Source of the DNA: Acidimicrobiales bacterium | Lineage (GTDB): Bacteria; Actinomycetota; Acidimicrobiia; Acidimicrobiales; Poriferisodalaceae | Assembly (NCBI GenBank): GCA_030749275.1 | Contig: JASMKJ010000238.1 | Coordinates: 1 to 7,041, forward strand | Length of the DNA stretch: 7,041 nucleotides | Direction of reading: 5' to 3' | In this document: piece by piece, positions 1 to 7,041 of the stretch | How the letters are laid out: each line of letters starts with the position of its first letter | How positions within the stretch are numbered: position 1 is the stretch's first letter | Notes under the pieces: model-generated | Seen by the model: the letters and a program-made list of their open reading frames with translations, nothing else | Databases searched by the model: none | What the model was told of the DNA's origin: nothing | Translations under genes and position numbers: made by a program

Positions 1-119
1 CCACGGTGGCGGTTAACGGCTCCGCCAACGCCGCAGTTCTAGTCGTGGAAATGTTCTCCATCACAGACCCTGAGCTTGCCAAGAGCCTAAAAACTTTCAG
101 AGACGCAGGTGCAAGGTGA
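1..119 (+). CDS. purE: PurE C-terminal end (N5-carboxyaminoimidazole ribonucleotide mutase), 5' truncated by window
   Basis: Reading from base 3, the window opens inside a coding frame that ends with TGA at 117-119 and gives about 38 residues starting TVAVNGSANAAVLVVEMF. This matches the C-terminus of PurE, where a conserved Gly/Asn-Ala segment is followed by a helix and a short charged tail. The Gly-Ser-Ala-Asn-Ala form, two residues shorter than the E. coli and Bacillus version, resembles actinobacterial PurE as I remember it. PurE interconverts N5-CAIR and CAIR in the cytosol, downstream of PurK. Its stop overlaps the purB GTG start by 4 nt, so the two are probably translationally coupled. 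The active-site N-terminal part lies outside the window, so its class cannot be confirmed. Identity rests on the short tail plus the pur context. Confidence 0.85.
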   Translation, partial: TVAVNGSANAAVLVVEMFSITDPELAKSLKTFRDAGAR

Positions 120-1552
120 GATCGGACAAAGCCCAAGTTCTGAATGTGTTGGCCAACCGTTATGCGTCCCCTGACATGACACAAATATGGACAGCTGAAA
201 ACAAAATTGTCCTAGAACGCGAACTTTGGGTCGCGGTTCTCGAAGGACAACAAGACTTGGGACTAGATGTCGATGACAGTGTCATCGATGCCTACCGATC
301 GGTCATGAACGACGTAGATCTGGAATCAATTGAACGACGCGAGCGCGTCACGCTGCACGACGTCAAAGCTCGCATCGAAGAATTTGCAGAACTCGCAGGA
401 TATGAACACATCCATAAAGGCCTGACGTCACGCGACCTGACGGAAAATGTAGAACAACTGCAGATCAAACAATCGATGCAGCTCGTCCAGCAACGCCTCG
501 CGACTGTCATTGTCCGGCTCGCCGAACTCGCTGTTCGGTATCAAGAAGTCGCCATCGCAGGCCGGACTCACAACGTTCCAGCTCAGATGACGACGCTTGG
601 GAAACGCTTCGCCAACCTAGGCCAAGAGGCCCTCCTAGCGTTGGAACGCATCGATGGGCTGCTCAGTCGATATCCATTGCGTGGCCTTAAAGGACCCGTT
701 GGCACTCAACAAGACCTACTCGATCTTTATGAAGGCGATTCAGGGAAGGTGGAAGAACTCGAGCGACGAGTGGCCAACCGACTCGGATTTGAACAGACCC
801 TCAACGCCGTCGGGCAAATTTATCCACGATCCCTCGACCTAGATGTCATTAGTGCCCTGGTGCAAACAGCCAGTCCCTTAGGCAATCTCGCGTTGCAAGT
901 GCGACTCATGGCTGGTTTAGACCTTGCAACAGAAGGCTTTAGCCAAGGCCAGGTTGGCTCATCGGCAATGCCCCACAAAATGAACGCACGCTCAGCCGAA
1001 CGGATCAGTGGCTTTATGGCCATCTTGCGCGGCCACCTCACGATGGCGGCTTCAATAGCGGGTGACCAGTGGAACGAGGGCGATGTCAGCTGTTCGGTAG
1101 TCCGCCGAGTCGTTCTCCCAGACGCATTTCTTGCTCTAGATGGCGCACTTGAAACAGGACTCACCGTCCTAGAGGGATTCGGGGCATATACCCCGGTCAT
1201 TGAACGAGAACTAGAGCAATATTTACCCTTTCTCGCAACCACGCGAATCCTCATGGCTGCCGTCAAAGCAGGGGCAGGTCGAGAAGAGGCTCATGAACTC
1301 ATTAAGCAACACGCGGTCGCCGCTGCGCTGGAAATTCGCGAAGGCACTTCAGGCGTCAACGACTTGGTCAACCGAATCGTCGACGATCCGAGCCTTCCCC
1401 TGAAAGGAGATGCGATCAAAGAAATTTTGAAAGATCACGGAGCGTTCTTCGGCCTAGCCGACTCACAAGTCCAAGCTTTTGCTCAGGCCGCAGCTGAAAT
1501 TAATTCTGCCCATCCGGAAGCAGGGTCCTATCACCCTTCCCCAATTCTCTAG
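116..1552 (+). CDS. purB: Adenylosuccinate lyase PurB
   Basis: 478 residues, close to the roughly 430-480 usual for bacterial PurB. The enzyme removes fumarate from SAICAR to give AICAR, and from adenylosuccinate to give AMP; it is normally a cytosolic homotetramer. The fumarate-lyase signature GSSAMPHKMN is at residues 281-290 and carries the mobile-loop catalytic serine (S282 or S283). HDVKA is at 81-85, TSRD at 104-107, and H152 in RTHNVPAQ fits the general acid/base histidine. TSRDLTENVEQLQI and QWNEGDV resemble the mycobacterial protein as I remember it. The GTG start overlaps the purE stop by 4 nt (GTGA). A second in-frame GTG at 146 would remove ten poorly conserved residues, but the coupled start is preferred. 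The gene ends in tandem TAG codons. No catalytic motif looks damaged. Confidence 0.97.
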   Translation: MRSDKAQVLNVLANRYASPDMTQIWTAENKIVLERELWVAVLEGQQDLGLDVDDSVIDAYRSVMNDVDLESIERRERVTLHDVKARIEEFAELAGYEHIHKGLTSRDLTENVEQLQIKQSMQLVQQRLATVIVRLAELAVRYQEVAIAGRTHNVPAQMTTLGKRFANLGQEALLALERIDGLLSRYPLRGLKGPVGTQQDLLDLYEGDSGKVEELERRVANRLGFEQTLNAVGQIYPRSLDLDVISALVQTASPLGNLALQVRLMAGLDLATEGFSQGQVGSSAMPHKMNARSAERISGFMAILRGHLTMAASIAGDQWNEGDVSCSVVRRVVLPDAFLALDGALETGLTVLEGFGAYTPVIERELEQYLPFLATTRILMAAVKAGAGREEAHELIKQHAVAAALEIREGTSGVNDLVNRIVDDPSLPLKGDAIKEILKDHGAFFGLADSQVQAFAQAAAEINSAHPEAGSYHPSPIL

Positions 1553-1555
1553 TAG
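1550..1555 (+). other. Tandem in-frame TAG TAG stops separating purB from purC
   Basis: The purB stop at 1550-1552 is followed at once by a second TAG. Three sense codons (AGA AGA GAC) then lead in the same reading frame to the purC GTG at 1565. The purine-rich stretch 1555-1563 is the only ribosome-binding candidate for purC and is weak. Because the genes share a frame, read-through of both stops would give a PurB-PurC fusion. The double stop guards against that, though it may simply be chance. Confidence 0.6.
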
Positions 1556-1564
1556 AGAAGAGAC

Positions 1565-2443
1565 GTGAACGAACTCCAGTTATTGCACAGCGGCAAAGTT
1601 CGAGAGATGTACGTCGTTGACGACCAACACCTTCTTATGGTGGCAACAGATCGAATTTCAGCCTTCGATGTCGTATTCAACGAACCAATACCGGACAAGG
1701 GCCGAGTTTTAACAGCTATGACTGTTTGGTGGTCAAATTACCTAGGGTCGACTGCCGGAACGCACTTAGTGTCGGCGGACCCAGCCGAATTTCCTGAAGC
1801 CGCCAGACGTCCCGAGTGGGAAGGCAGGGCCCTCCTAGTCCGGAAAGCCGACATGTTGCCGCTGGAATGCATTGTTCGCGGGTACATAACCGGCTCGGCT
1901 TGGAAGGAGTACCAAGAATCAGGGACTATGCACGGTTCCTCTCTACCAACTGGCTTGTTGGAAGCCCAACAACTCCCTGAACCCGTCTTCACGCCCTCAA
2001 CCAAAGCCACTGAAGGCCACGACATCAATATCAGCTACGAAGAAGCCGTCGATATGGTTGGGCCACAATTAGCGACGCAGGCCAGACAAATCTCGGTGGA
2101 GGCCTATACCAGGGCCTCGGAACACGCTGCGCGCAACGGTGTGATCATCGCCGATACAAAATTTGAACTCGGTCTCGTTGACGGAGAAATGGTGATCGCC
2201 GACGAAATACTCACTCCCGACTCATCAAGATTTTGGCCAGCCGAAAACTGGGACCCAGGAGCCACGCCAGTGTCTCTCGACAAACAACCGGTCCGCGACG
2301 CTACCGAAGCCACGGGTTGGGACAAATCCCCACCGCCACCACCCTTGTCGACCGAAACGGTGCAAGCTACTCGCGACCGCTACATAACGGCTTATGAACG
2401 AATCACCGGAGAATCCTTCGCACAGTGGATCGGTGCCCGCTAA
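1565..2443 (+). CDS. purC: SAICAR synthetase PurC
   Basis: Phosphoribosylaminoimidazole-succinocarboxamide synthase, which joins CAIR and aspartate using ATP to make SAICAR, the substrate of PurB just upstream. At 292 residues it is the longer form (yeast/actinobacterial length) rather than the roughly 240-residue Bacillus/E. coli form. GKVREMY (10-16) is the nucleotide-binding loop. TDRISAFD is at 28-35 and PDKGRVLT at 43-50. The first family signature, LECIVRGYITGS, is at 100-111; the second, STKATEGHD, is at 145-153; IADTKFELG is at 195-203. The long-form tail WDPG...QPVRD...GWDK follows, with a five-proline run at 256-260. The start is GTG 1565, 12 nt after the purB stop, because the protein aligns from its first residues and an in-frame TAG lies just upstream. 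The stop overlaps the purS start by one base (TAATG). Confidence 0.97.
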   Translation: MNELQLLHSGKVREMYVVDDQHLLMVATDRISAFDVVFNEPIPDKGRVLTAMTVWWSNYLGSTAGTHLVSADPAEFPEAARRPEWEGRALLVRKADMLPLECIVRGYITGSAWKEYQESGTMHGSSLPTGLLEAQQLPEPVFTPSTKATEGHDINISYEEAVDMVGPQLATQARQISVEAYTRASEHAARNGVIIADTKFELGLVDGEMVIADEILTPDSSRFWPAENWDPGATPVSLDKQPVRDATEATGWDKSPPPPPLSTETVQATRDRYITAYERITGESFAQWIGAR

Positions 2444-2694
2444 TGCGTTTCGAAGTCAAAGTGGAAGTGTCGCCTCGAGAGGGGATAGCGAACCCCGAAG
2501 GTTCAACAATTGAAAGAGCCCTACCCGCCTTAGGGTTCGTTACGGCAGGAAACGTCAGAGTCGGCAAGGTGATTCACCTCCAGGTCGACGCCGACTCCGC
2601 TGCTGACGCCAAATCCTTGGTCGAAGACATGTGTAACCGCTTCCTCTCTAACCCGGTCATAGAAGACGCACTGGTGGAAGTGCTGGAAGGATGA
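2443..2694 (+). CDS. purS: FGAM synthase subunit PurS
   Basis: 83 residues, the usual size for PurS, the small dimeric subunit that bridges PurQ and PurL in the formylglycinamidine ribonucleotide synthase complex and is thought to help ammonia transfer. The protein shows the expected pattern: a beta strand (MRFEVKVEVSP), GIANPEG (14-20), ALPALGF (26-32), VRVGK (38-42), and a final FLSNPVIED (67-75). The start chosen is ATG 2443, which overlaps the purC stop as TAATG. A GTG at 2425 is in frame but adds only MDRCPL from the purC tail, ahead of the first PurS strand. No strong Shine-Dalgarno precedes 2443, so re-initiation by ribosomes ending purC is likely. The stop overlaps purQ by 4 nt (ATGA). 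Confidence 0.95.
   Translation: MRFEVKVEVSPREGIANPEGSTIERALPALGFVTAGNVRVGKVIHLQVDADSAADAKSLVEDMCNRFLSNPVIEDALVEVLEG
2676..2680 (+). promoter_or_regulatory. Ribosome binding site for purQ (GGAAG)
   Basis: GGAAG lies inside the end of purS, 10 nt before the purQ ATG at 2691. A second GGAAG at 2685-2689 is only 1 nt from the ATG and too close to serve that start well. This supports the ATGA-overlap start for purQ. Confidence 0.5.
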
Positions 2695-3350
2695 GCTGTC
2701 GAGTTGGTGTAGTCCGATTTCCAGGAACTAATTGCGAATTCGACACGGTCGATGCGATTCGTTCATTGGATGGAGAAGCCGAAGTTCTTTGGCACGGCGA
2801 ACCCAGCCTCAAGAATGTTGACGCAATCGTGATACCCGGAGGTTTCGCTCACGGGGACTATCTCCGATGCGGGGCCATCGCCAAGTTTTCACCAATCATG
2901 GAGTCGATAAATTCCTTCGCCAAAGCCGGAGGTCCGGTATTAGGCATCTGTAACGGATTTCAGGTTCTAACCGAAGCTGAACTACTCCCAGGCGCATTGC
3001 AGAAGAACGCAGGGATGAAATTCCTGTGCTCCATGCAACAGATCGAATTCGTGTCAACGTCCAATGTGCTTGGTCGCCAGGCACAAGCCGGGGACCGTTT
3101 ACTGATACCCATAAACCACTTCGAAGGTAACTACGTGTGCTCTCCGCAAGTGTTGAACCAGTTGGAAGAAGAAAACAGAATCGTTTTCCGCTACACCGAC
3201 AACCCGAACGGTTCGATGGCTGACATAGCTGGCATTTGCAACACAGAAGGCAATGTAGTTGGGATGATGCCCCATCCCGAGCGAGCAACTTCGCCTCTTC
3301 TCGGTTCGACGGATGGAACCACTCTTATCAAGTCGCTGCTCATTACATAA
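2691..3350 (+). CDS. purQ: FGAM synthase glutaminase subunit PurQ
   Basis: 219 residues, typical for stand-alone PurQ, a class I (triad) glutamine amidotransferase. It hydrolyses glutamine and passes ammonia to PurL within the PurSQL complex, which makes FGAM from FGAR and ATP. The nucleophile is Cys87 in GICNGFQ (85-91), with His195 and Glu197 in MMPHPERA completing the triad. IPGGFAHGDYLR (48-59) supplies the oxyanion-hole glycines, and the PurQ-type segment NPNGSMADIAGICN is at 171-184. The N-terminal GVVRFPGTNCE is also characteristic. All catalytic residues are present. The ATG start overlaps the purS stop (ATGA) and the gene ends at TAA 3348-3350. It is followed by the only real spacer in the cluster, so coupling to purL is less direct than elsewhere. 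Confidence 0.97.
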   Translation: MSCRVGVVRFPGTNCEFDTVDAIRSLDGEAEVLWHGEPSLKNVDAIVIPGGFAHGDYLRCGAIAKFSPIMESINSFAKAGGPVLGICNGFQVLTEAELLPGALQKNAGMKFLCSMQQIEFVSTSNVLGRQAQAGDRLLIPINHFEGNYVCSPQVLNQLEEENRIVFRYTDNPNGSMADIAGICNTEGNVVGMMPHPERATSPLLGSTDGTTLIKSLLIT

Positions 3351-3368
3351 GAAGCTGCGTCACAAAAT

Positions 3369-3402
3369 CAGACGTGAGGCATCCATAAGGAAAGCAGACG
3401 TG
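3369..3402 (+). repeat. Short direct repeat CAGACGTG in the purQ-purL spacer
   Basis: CAGACGTG occurs at 3369-3376 and again at 3395-3402, 26 bp apart. Each copy ends in a GTG; the first opens a four-codon frame that stops at 3386-3388, and the second opens the 11-codon frame at 3400. The repeat may be a small local duplication or chance. AGACGTG also covers the purC start (1561-1567). The rest of the 68-nt spacer (3351-3418) shows no recognisable promoter pair and no strong hairpin. Confidence 0.45.
3387..3391 (+). promoter_or_regulatory. Strong Shine-Dalgarno (AAGGA) upstream of purL, positioned for GTG 3400
   Basis: AAGGA, continuing as AAGGAAAG, is the best ribosome-binding sequence in the spacer. 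It sits 8 nt before GTG 3400, which is ideal, but 27 nt before GTG 3419, the first usable start in the purL frame. The region directly before 3419 (GATTTAGAAC) has no GGA-type motif. The spacing therefore points to initiation at 3400. Confidence 0.6.
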
Positions 3403-3435
3403 CGACTAGATTTAGAACGTGAGTCCTGCCCCTGA
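3400..3435 (+). CDS. Possible 11-codon leader frame or frameshifted N-terminus of PurL
   Basis: GTG 3400, preceded by a well-spaced AAGGA, opens a frame encoding [11 protein letters not shown] that ends at TGA 3433-3435. It overlaps the annotated purL start (GTG 3419) by 17 nt in another register. Its last sense codon is CCC followed by TGA. A Pro-tRNA slipping one base forward (CCC to CCT) would continue straight into the purL frame at GAA-GAC. Three readings are possible. It may be a +1 frameshift that makes a PurL with a different N-terminus. It may be a short leader whose termination helps re-initiation at 3419. Or one C may have been wrongly added in the CCCC run at 3429-3432, or gained by mutation. 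The sequence alone cannot separate these. Confidence 0.35.
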   Translation: MRLDLERESCP

Positions 3436-5650
3436 AGACGCATCAGTCCATCGGGCACTCGGACTAAGCGATGACGAATATCAACGTATCCATGAGCTTT
3501 TAGATCGACACCCAAATCATCTTGAGTTGGCAATGTACTCGGTGATGTGGTCAGAGCATTGCTCGTACAAGTCATCCAAGATCCACCTGAAACGACTTCC
3601 CACTGAAGCTCCGTGGGTGTTAGTCGGTCCGGGAGAAAATGCCGGGGTCATCGATGTAGGAGACGACATAGCGATCGCCATTCGCATCGAAAGCCACAAC
3701 CATCCTTCAGCAATTGAGCCATATCAAGGTGCTGCGACAGGGGTAGGAGGGATCCTCCGAGACATCTTCACAATGGGCGCCCGTCCGATCGCGGTTATGG
3801 ACCCACTGCGGTTCGGACCGCTTGACGATCCTCGGAGCCGATGGATAGCAGAAGGTGTTGTCAGCGGTGTTTCCGGCTACGGGAACAGTGTTGGTGTCCC
3901 AACCGTCGGAGGTGAGATCGTCTTTGACGAAACATATAAAGGTAACCCGCTCGTCAATGTTCTGGCCATGGGGGTATTGCCATCTGAACGACTTGTTCTA
4001 GGACAAGCCAGCGGCATCGGGAATCTTGCTGTTCTGTTGGGTGCCTCAACGGGAAGAGACGGAATTGGTGGAGTGAGTGTCCTAGCTTCGGCAGGTTTTG
4101 ATGAAAGTTCCGAAGATGCCGATAAGCGGCCCAGCGTGCAAGTCGGTGATCCATTTGAAGAAAAACGACTGTTAGAAGCATGTCTTGAACTCCTAGATGA
4201 AGGTTTAGTCACCGGAATCCAAGACCTAGGAGGAGCAGGAATCACCTGTGCAACCAGTGAAACAGCTTCACGCGGCGGCGCTGGTATGGATGTAGATGTC
4301 ACAGCTATTCACGCTCGAGAAGAAAACATGGAACCTGTCGAGTTAATGACTTCAGAGTCACAAGAACGCATGCTGGCCATCGTTGAACCCAAAGACCTAA
4401 CCCGGGTGATTGAAATTTCGTCTCGATGGGAAATAGAAGCAAGCGTCATCGGACGTGTGACCGGCAACGGACAACTCAGGGTTCTCAACGGCTTCGACGG
4501 TGAAGTCTTAGCAAGCCTGCCTGCATCAACACTGCACGACGACGCCCCTGAGTATGACCGACCGCTCGCACCCCCCAGCAACCTGACCGAACGCCGATCA
4601 AAGGACGCATCGCAAGGTTCGGCCGACTGTGTCAACGATTTACTGAATTTGTTACGTGACCCGGCATGGGTGTACAGCCAATATGACCACCAACTGTTCC
4701 TCAACACAGTTGTGGGCCCAGGCAACGATGGGACATTGCTCCGTCTTCGAAACCCGCGGACAGGTGAAGAAACAGGAAGAGGAATCGCCCTATCCACTGA
4801 CGGCAATCATCGGTGGTGCCACGTAGACCCCCGTCAGGGGACAGCAATGATTGTTGCCGAAGCGGTCATGAACATTGCTTGCGTCGGTGCCTACCCCCTA
4901 GCCGTTGTCAACTGCTTGAATTTCGGCAATCCGGAACACCCCGAAGTCATGTGGCAACTGTCCGAAGCCGTAGATGGGATGACCGAAGCATGCGTAGCCT
5001 TCAACGCCCCTGTAGTGGGTGGCAACGTGAGTCTGTATAACGAAACCAATGCGGTGGATATAGCCCCAACGCCAGTGGTCGGAGTGATTGGGATGCACCC
5101 TTCGCTGTCCGTGCCGCCACCAGTGATTGGCCTACCGTCCGATGCCTCGCTTTTGTTACTAGGCCAAGTTCCCGAGGCGAATGTTTCTATGGCAGGAACT
5201 CAATGGGCTTGGGAGGTTGGCGGTTGTAAAGACGGGACACTGCCGACTTTTGATCTTGCACAAGCTGTCCGAACAGCCACGTTCGTTGCTGACGCAGTCC
5301 AGAACCAGCGACTCGTGGCGGTGCACGACGTGGGTGAAGGAGGGCTCGCTGTCGCAGCCGCAGAAATGGCAATCGACAGCGGCGTCGGAGCCCAAATCAA
5401 TTATCACAGTGACCACATTGCGATGTTCAACGAGTCAGGTGGTCGCGTCCTGGCGGTCGTCCAAGACGAACTTCTAGATGCTTTCATGACGGATGCCTCG
5501 GAACATGAAGTGCCAGTAAGAGAAATTGGCCGAACCGGAGGTTCATCTTTGAACTTCGGGTCTGAAATTACTATTCCTTTGAATGACCTAGAACATGCCT
5601 GTCGAAACGAACTTCCAGAAGCTCTAGGGCGGGGAACCATTAGCGCATGA
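3419..5650 (+). CDS. purL: FGAM synthase synthetase subunit PurL (small form)
   Basis: 743 residues, the normal size of small PurL, the ATP-dependent synthetase that turns FGAR into FGAM with ammonia from PurQ. It has the two-fold AIRS/PurM-like architecture. In the first half are [19 protein letters not shown] (36-54, with conserved His47), ESHNHPS (91-97) and [11 protein letters not shown] (101-111), then [29 protein letters not shown] and SESQERM. The second half carries [22 protein letters not shown] and a C-terminal HDVGEGGLA (636-644), where most relatives I recall have Ser in place of Gly639. The start is uncertain: GTG 3419 is the only upstream option in frame, since a TAG lies at 3413-3415 and the first ATG is residue 40 inside the conserved region, yet it lacks a Shine-Dalgarno. 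The true N-terminus may begin at GTG 3400 through a frameshift. The stop overlaps purF by 4 nt. Confidence 0.96.
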   Translation: MSPAPEDASVHRALGLSDDEYQRIHELLDRHPNHLELAMYSVMWSEHCSYKSSKIHLKRLPTEAPWVLVGPGENAGVIDVGDDIAIAIRIESHNHPSAIEPYQGAATGVGGILRDIFTMGARPIAVMDPLRFGPLDDPRSRWIAEGVVSGVSGYGNSVGVPTVGGEIVFDETYKGNPLVNVLAMGVLPSERLVLGQASGIGNLAVLLGASTGRDGIGGVSVLASAGFDESSEDADKRPSVQVGDPFEEKRLLEACLELLDEGLVTGIQDLGGAGITCATSETASRGGAGMDVDVTAIHAREENMEPVELMTSESQERMLAIVEPKDLTRVIEISSRWEIEASVIGRVTGNGQLRVLNGFDGEVLASLPASTLHDDAPEYDRPLAPPSNLTERRSKDASQGSADCVNDLLNLLRDPAWVYSQYDHQLFLNTVVGPGNDGTLLRLRNPRTGEETGRGIALSTDGNHRWCHVDPRQGTAMIVAEAVMNIACVGAYPLAVVNCLNFGNPEHPEVMWQLSEAVDGMTEACVAFNAPVVGGNVSLYNETNAVDIAPTPVVGVIGMHPSLSVPPPVIGLPSDASLLLLGQVPEANVSMAGTQWAWEVGGCKDGTLPTFDLAQAVRTATFVADAVQNQRLVAVHDVGEGGLAVAAAEMAIDSGVGAQINYHSDHIAMFNESGGRVLAVVQDELLDAFMTDASEHEVPVREIGRTGGSSLNFGSEITIPLNDLEHACRNELPEALGRGTISA

Positions 5651-7041
5651 CACCAGAAGTCTTAGGAGTAGAAGTCAACAAACCTCGAGAAGCATGCGGT
5701 GTTTTTGGTGTCCTAGCCTCAGACAGTCCAGTCGCGCATCAGACCTACCTTGGACTTTATGCGTTGCAACATCGCGGTCAAGAATCTGCCGGCATAGCAG
5801 TAAGCGACGGCCAAAACGTGACAGTGGTCAAGGACATGGGCCTGGTTTCGAGTGCTTTTGATGATCGAATTCTCGCTGCGCTAGAAGGAAATGTTGCGAT
5901 CGGACACACGCGATATTCAACGACCGGTTCCAGTTCCTGGCGCGCGTCGCAACCGTTCTACAGAGACGTGGGGAATCTGGAATTCGCGTTGGCCCACAAC
6001 GGCAATCTCGTAAACACGGCAGAACTTGCTGATGGGGCCGGGATGCTTGAAGGCACCGTGACCAGCGACAGTGACCTTGTAGCGGAATTAGTTGCCCGTG
6101 AACTGGCGAGCGAAGACGCACCTGCTGGGGAGGAACTTCCGTGGGCGCTGGAGCGCGTCTTGCCGAGGCTCCGTGGTGGATTTTCCTTCGTGGCGATGGA
6201 CCGTCACCATCTGATTGGGGTTCGTGGTCCTGAAGGATTCTGGCCGCTTTGCCTGGGACGTTTAGATAATGGGTGGGTTCTTGCATCGGAAAGCCCAGCA
6301 CTAGACACAGTCGGGGCACACTTAGTTCGCGAAGTCGATCCAGGTGAGATGATCGTTATTGACAGCAACGGCTGGCGATCGCAGCAACCGTTTGAACACC
6401 CTGATCCGAAGCTTTGCATTTTTGAGTTCGTGTATTTTTCCCGACCGGACACGGTCCTTTATGGCAGAAACGTACATTCAGCGCGTCAACGTATGGGAGA
6501 ACAACTCGCGGATCAGGCTCCTGCTTCGGCCGATCTAGTCATGCCTGTTCCAGAGTCGGGGATACCAGCCGCTCAGGGCTTCGCGCGAGCAAGTGGAATT
6601 CCGTATCGGGACGGATTGGTGAAGAACCGATACATCGGACGCACCTTTATCGCCCCATCACAAGAAATGAGAGCTCTGGGCGTAAAGATGAAACTCAACC
6701 CGATACGCCACAACATCGAAAATCAACGTCTCGTGGTAGTTGATGACTCAATTGTCCGTGGAACAACCACCAGAGCAATAGTTGAAATGCTCAGAGCCGG
6801 GGGGGCCGCCGAAGTACACCTTCGAATTTCATCTCCCCCGTATCGCTGGCCATGTTTCTACGGAATGGACACCGGTACCCAAGCAGAGCTAATGGCATCC
6901 AATCTAACGATGGAGGAAATACGTGAATATCTGGGTGTCAACTCCATTGCATACCTGGAATTAGATCGCCTTATCGATGCGATTGGCGCTTCAGGGGCCG
7001 GGTTCTGTGCAGCATGTCTAGACGGGCAGTACCCGGTGCCA
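5647..7041 (+). CDS. purF: Amidophosphoribosyltransferase PurF, 3' end cut by window
   Basis: The frame from ATG 5647 stays open for 465 codons to the edge; family members are about 470-520 residues, so little is missing. PurF makes 5-phosphoribosylamine from PRPP and glutamine, the committed and feedback-regulated pathway step. A 16-residue leader precedes Cys17 (EACGVFG), expected to become the N-terminal nucleophile after propeptide cleavage. The Ntn glutaminase domain follows with [27 protein letters not shown] and TSDSD. The phosphoribosyltransferase domain has the PRPP loop [13 protein letters not shown], with D366 and D367. Cys257, Cys403, Cys454 and Cys457 match the four [4Fe-4S] ligands of Bacillus-type PurF, suggesting an oxygen-sensitive enzyme. 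An oddity is RGPEGFWPL (193-201), where RDPxGxRPL is usual. The start overlaps the purL stop (ATGA); GGGGA at 5631-5635 is a weak, distant Shine-Dalgarno candidate. Confidence 0.96.
   Translation, partial: MTPEVLGVEVNKPREACGVFGVLASDSPVAHQTYLGLYALQHRGQESAGIAVSDGQNVTVVKDMGLVSSAFDDRILAALEGNVAIGHTRYSTTGSSSWRASQPFYRDVGNLEFALAHNGNLVNTAELADGAGMLEGTVTSDSDLVAELVARELASEDAPAGEELPWALERVLPRLRGGFSFVAMDRHHLIGVRGPEGFWPLCLGRLDNGWVLASESPALDTVGAHLVREVDPGEMIVIDSNGWRSQQPFEHPDPKLCIFEFVYFSRPDTVLYGRNVHSARQRMGEQLADQAPASADLVMPVPESGIPAAQGFARASGIPYRDGLVKNRYIGRTFIAPSQEMRALGVKMKLNPIRHNIENQRLVVVDDSIVRGTTTRAIVEMLRAGGAAEVHLRISSPPYRWPCFYGMDTGTQAELMASNLTMEEIREYLGVNSIAYLELDRLIDAIGASGAGFCAACLDGQYPVP

Noticed and set aside
1..118. 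Possible purB promoter in the first 118 bases
   Set aside because: This stretch is coding sequence for the PurE tail, and purB overlaps it by 4 nt. No promoter elements stand out.
820..1266. 148-residue open frame on the minus strand inside purB
   Set aside because: It is antisense to the catalytic signature region of purB and has no independent support.
2330..2347. Proline run (five Pro) near the C-terminus of PurC as a possible domain linker or fusion boundary
   Set aside because: The surrounding QPVRD and GWDK motifs are the ordinary long-form PurC tail, so the run is a local loop variation rather than a fusion.
2425..2442. Earlier GTG start for purS at 2425
   Set aside because: It would add MDRCPL encoded by the purC tail, before the first beta strand of PurS. 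The TAATG overlap start at 2443 gives the normal family length.
3358..3374. Small inverted repeat CGTC/GACG in the purQ-purL spacer as a possible hairpin or terminator
   Set aside because: It has only four pairs with a 9-nt loop and no following T run, so it is too weak to call a terminator or regulatory stem.
4309..4806. 165-residue open frame on the minus strand inside purL
   Set aside because: It overlaps conserved purL coding sequence, and its composition is rich in Ser and Arg, as expected from antisense of coding DNA. No motif was seen.
5828..6319. 163-residue open frame on the minus strand inside purF
   Set aside because: It lies wholly within a well-conserved purF reading frame and shows no recognisable motif or ribosome binding context, so it is an antisense shadow.

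Overview
The window is one tightly packed, single-strand block of the de novo purine (IMP) biosynthesis pathway. In order it holds the 3' end of purE, then purB, purC, purS, purQ, purL, and a nearly complete purF that runs off the right edge. All genes read on the + strand. I see no RNA gene, mobile element, CRISPR array, internal terminator or convincing promoter. This is a core housekeeping operon, and I found no undescribed biological system. The points worth a second look are local, and the main one is how purL translation starts.

The likely source is an actinobacterium (Actinomycetota), judged from remembered family features and not from a search. PurB, PurL, PurF and the PurE tail all resemble the mycobacterial-type proteins, with PurB motifs such as TSRDLTEN and QWNEGDV. 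FGAM synthase is split into PurS, PurQ and small PurL. PurF is the propeptide plus Fe-S-cysteine type. GTG starts are common (purB, purC, and purL as annotated). Base composition looks only moderately GC-rich, so a moderate-GC actinobacterial lineage such as an acidimicrobial or environmental one is plausible but unproven. The order E-B-C-S-Q-L-F also matches the Firmicute pur operon with purK absent between purE and purB.

Layout: purE ends at 119 and overlaps purB (116-1552) by 4 nt (GTGA). A 12-nt gap with tandem TAG stops leads to purC (1565-2443). purC overlaps purS (2443-2694) by 1 nt (TAATG). purS overlaps purQ (2691-3350) by 4 nt (ATGA). A 68-nt spacer, the only sizeable gap, precedes purL (3419-5650). 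purL overlaps purF (5647 to the end) by 4 nt (ATGA). The overlaps imply one polycistronic transcript with translational coupling, and the promoter must lie left of the window.

Function: PurF commits PRPP to the pathway using glutamine. PurS, PurQ and PurL form the FGAM synthase complex. PurE supplies CAIR (with PurK, not seen here). PurC converts CAIR to SAICAR, and PurB releases fumarate to give AICAR; PurB also acts in the AMP branch. PurD, PurN or PurT, PurM, PurK and PurH are not in the window.

The purQ-purL junction is the odd spot. The only good Shine-Dalgarno sequence sits before a GTG at 3400 that opens an 11-codon frame ending CCC-TGA. That frame overlaps the start of purL in the other register. 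It could be a +1 frameshift start for PurL, a coupling leader peptide, or a one-base sequence error in a C4 run.
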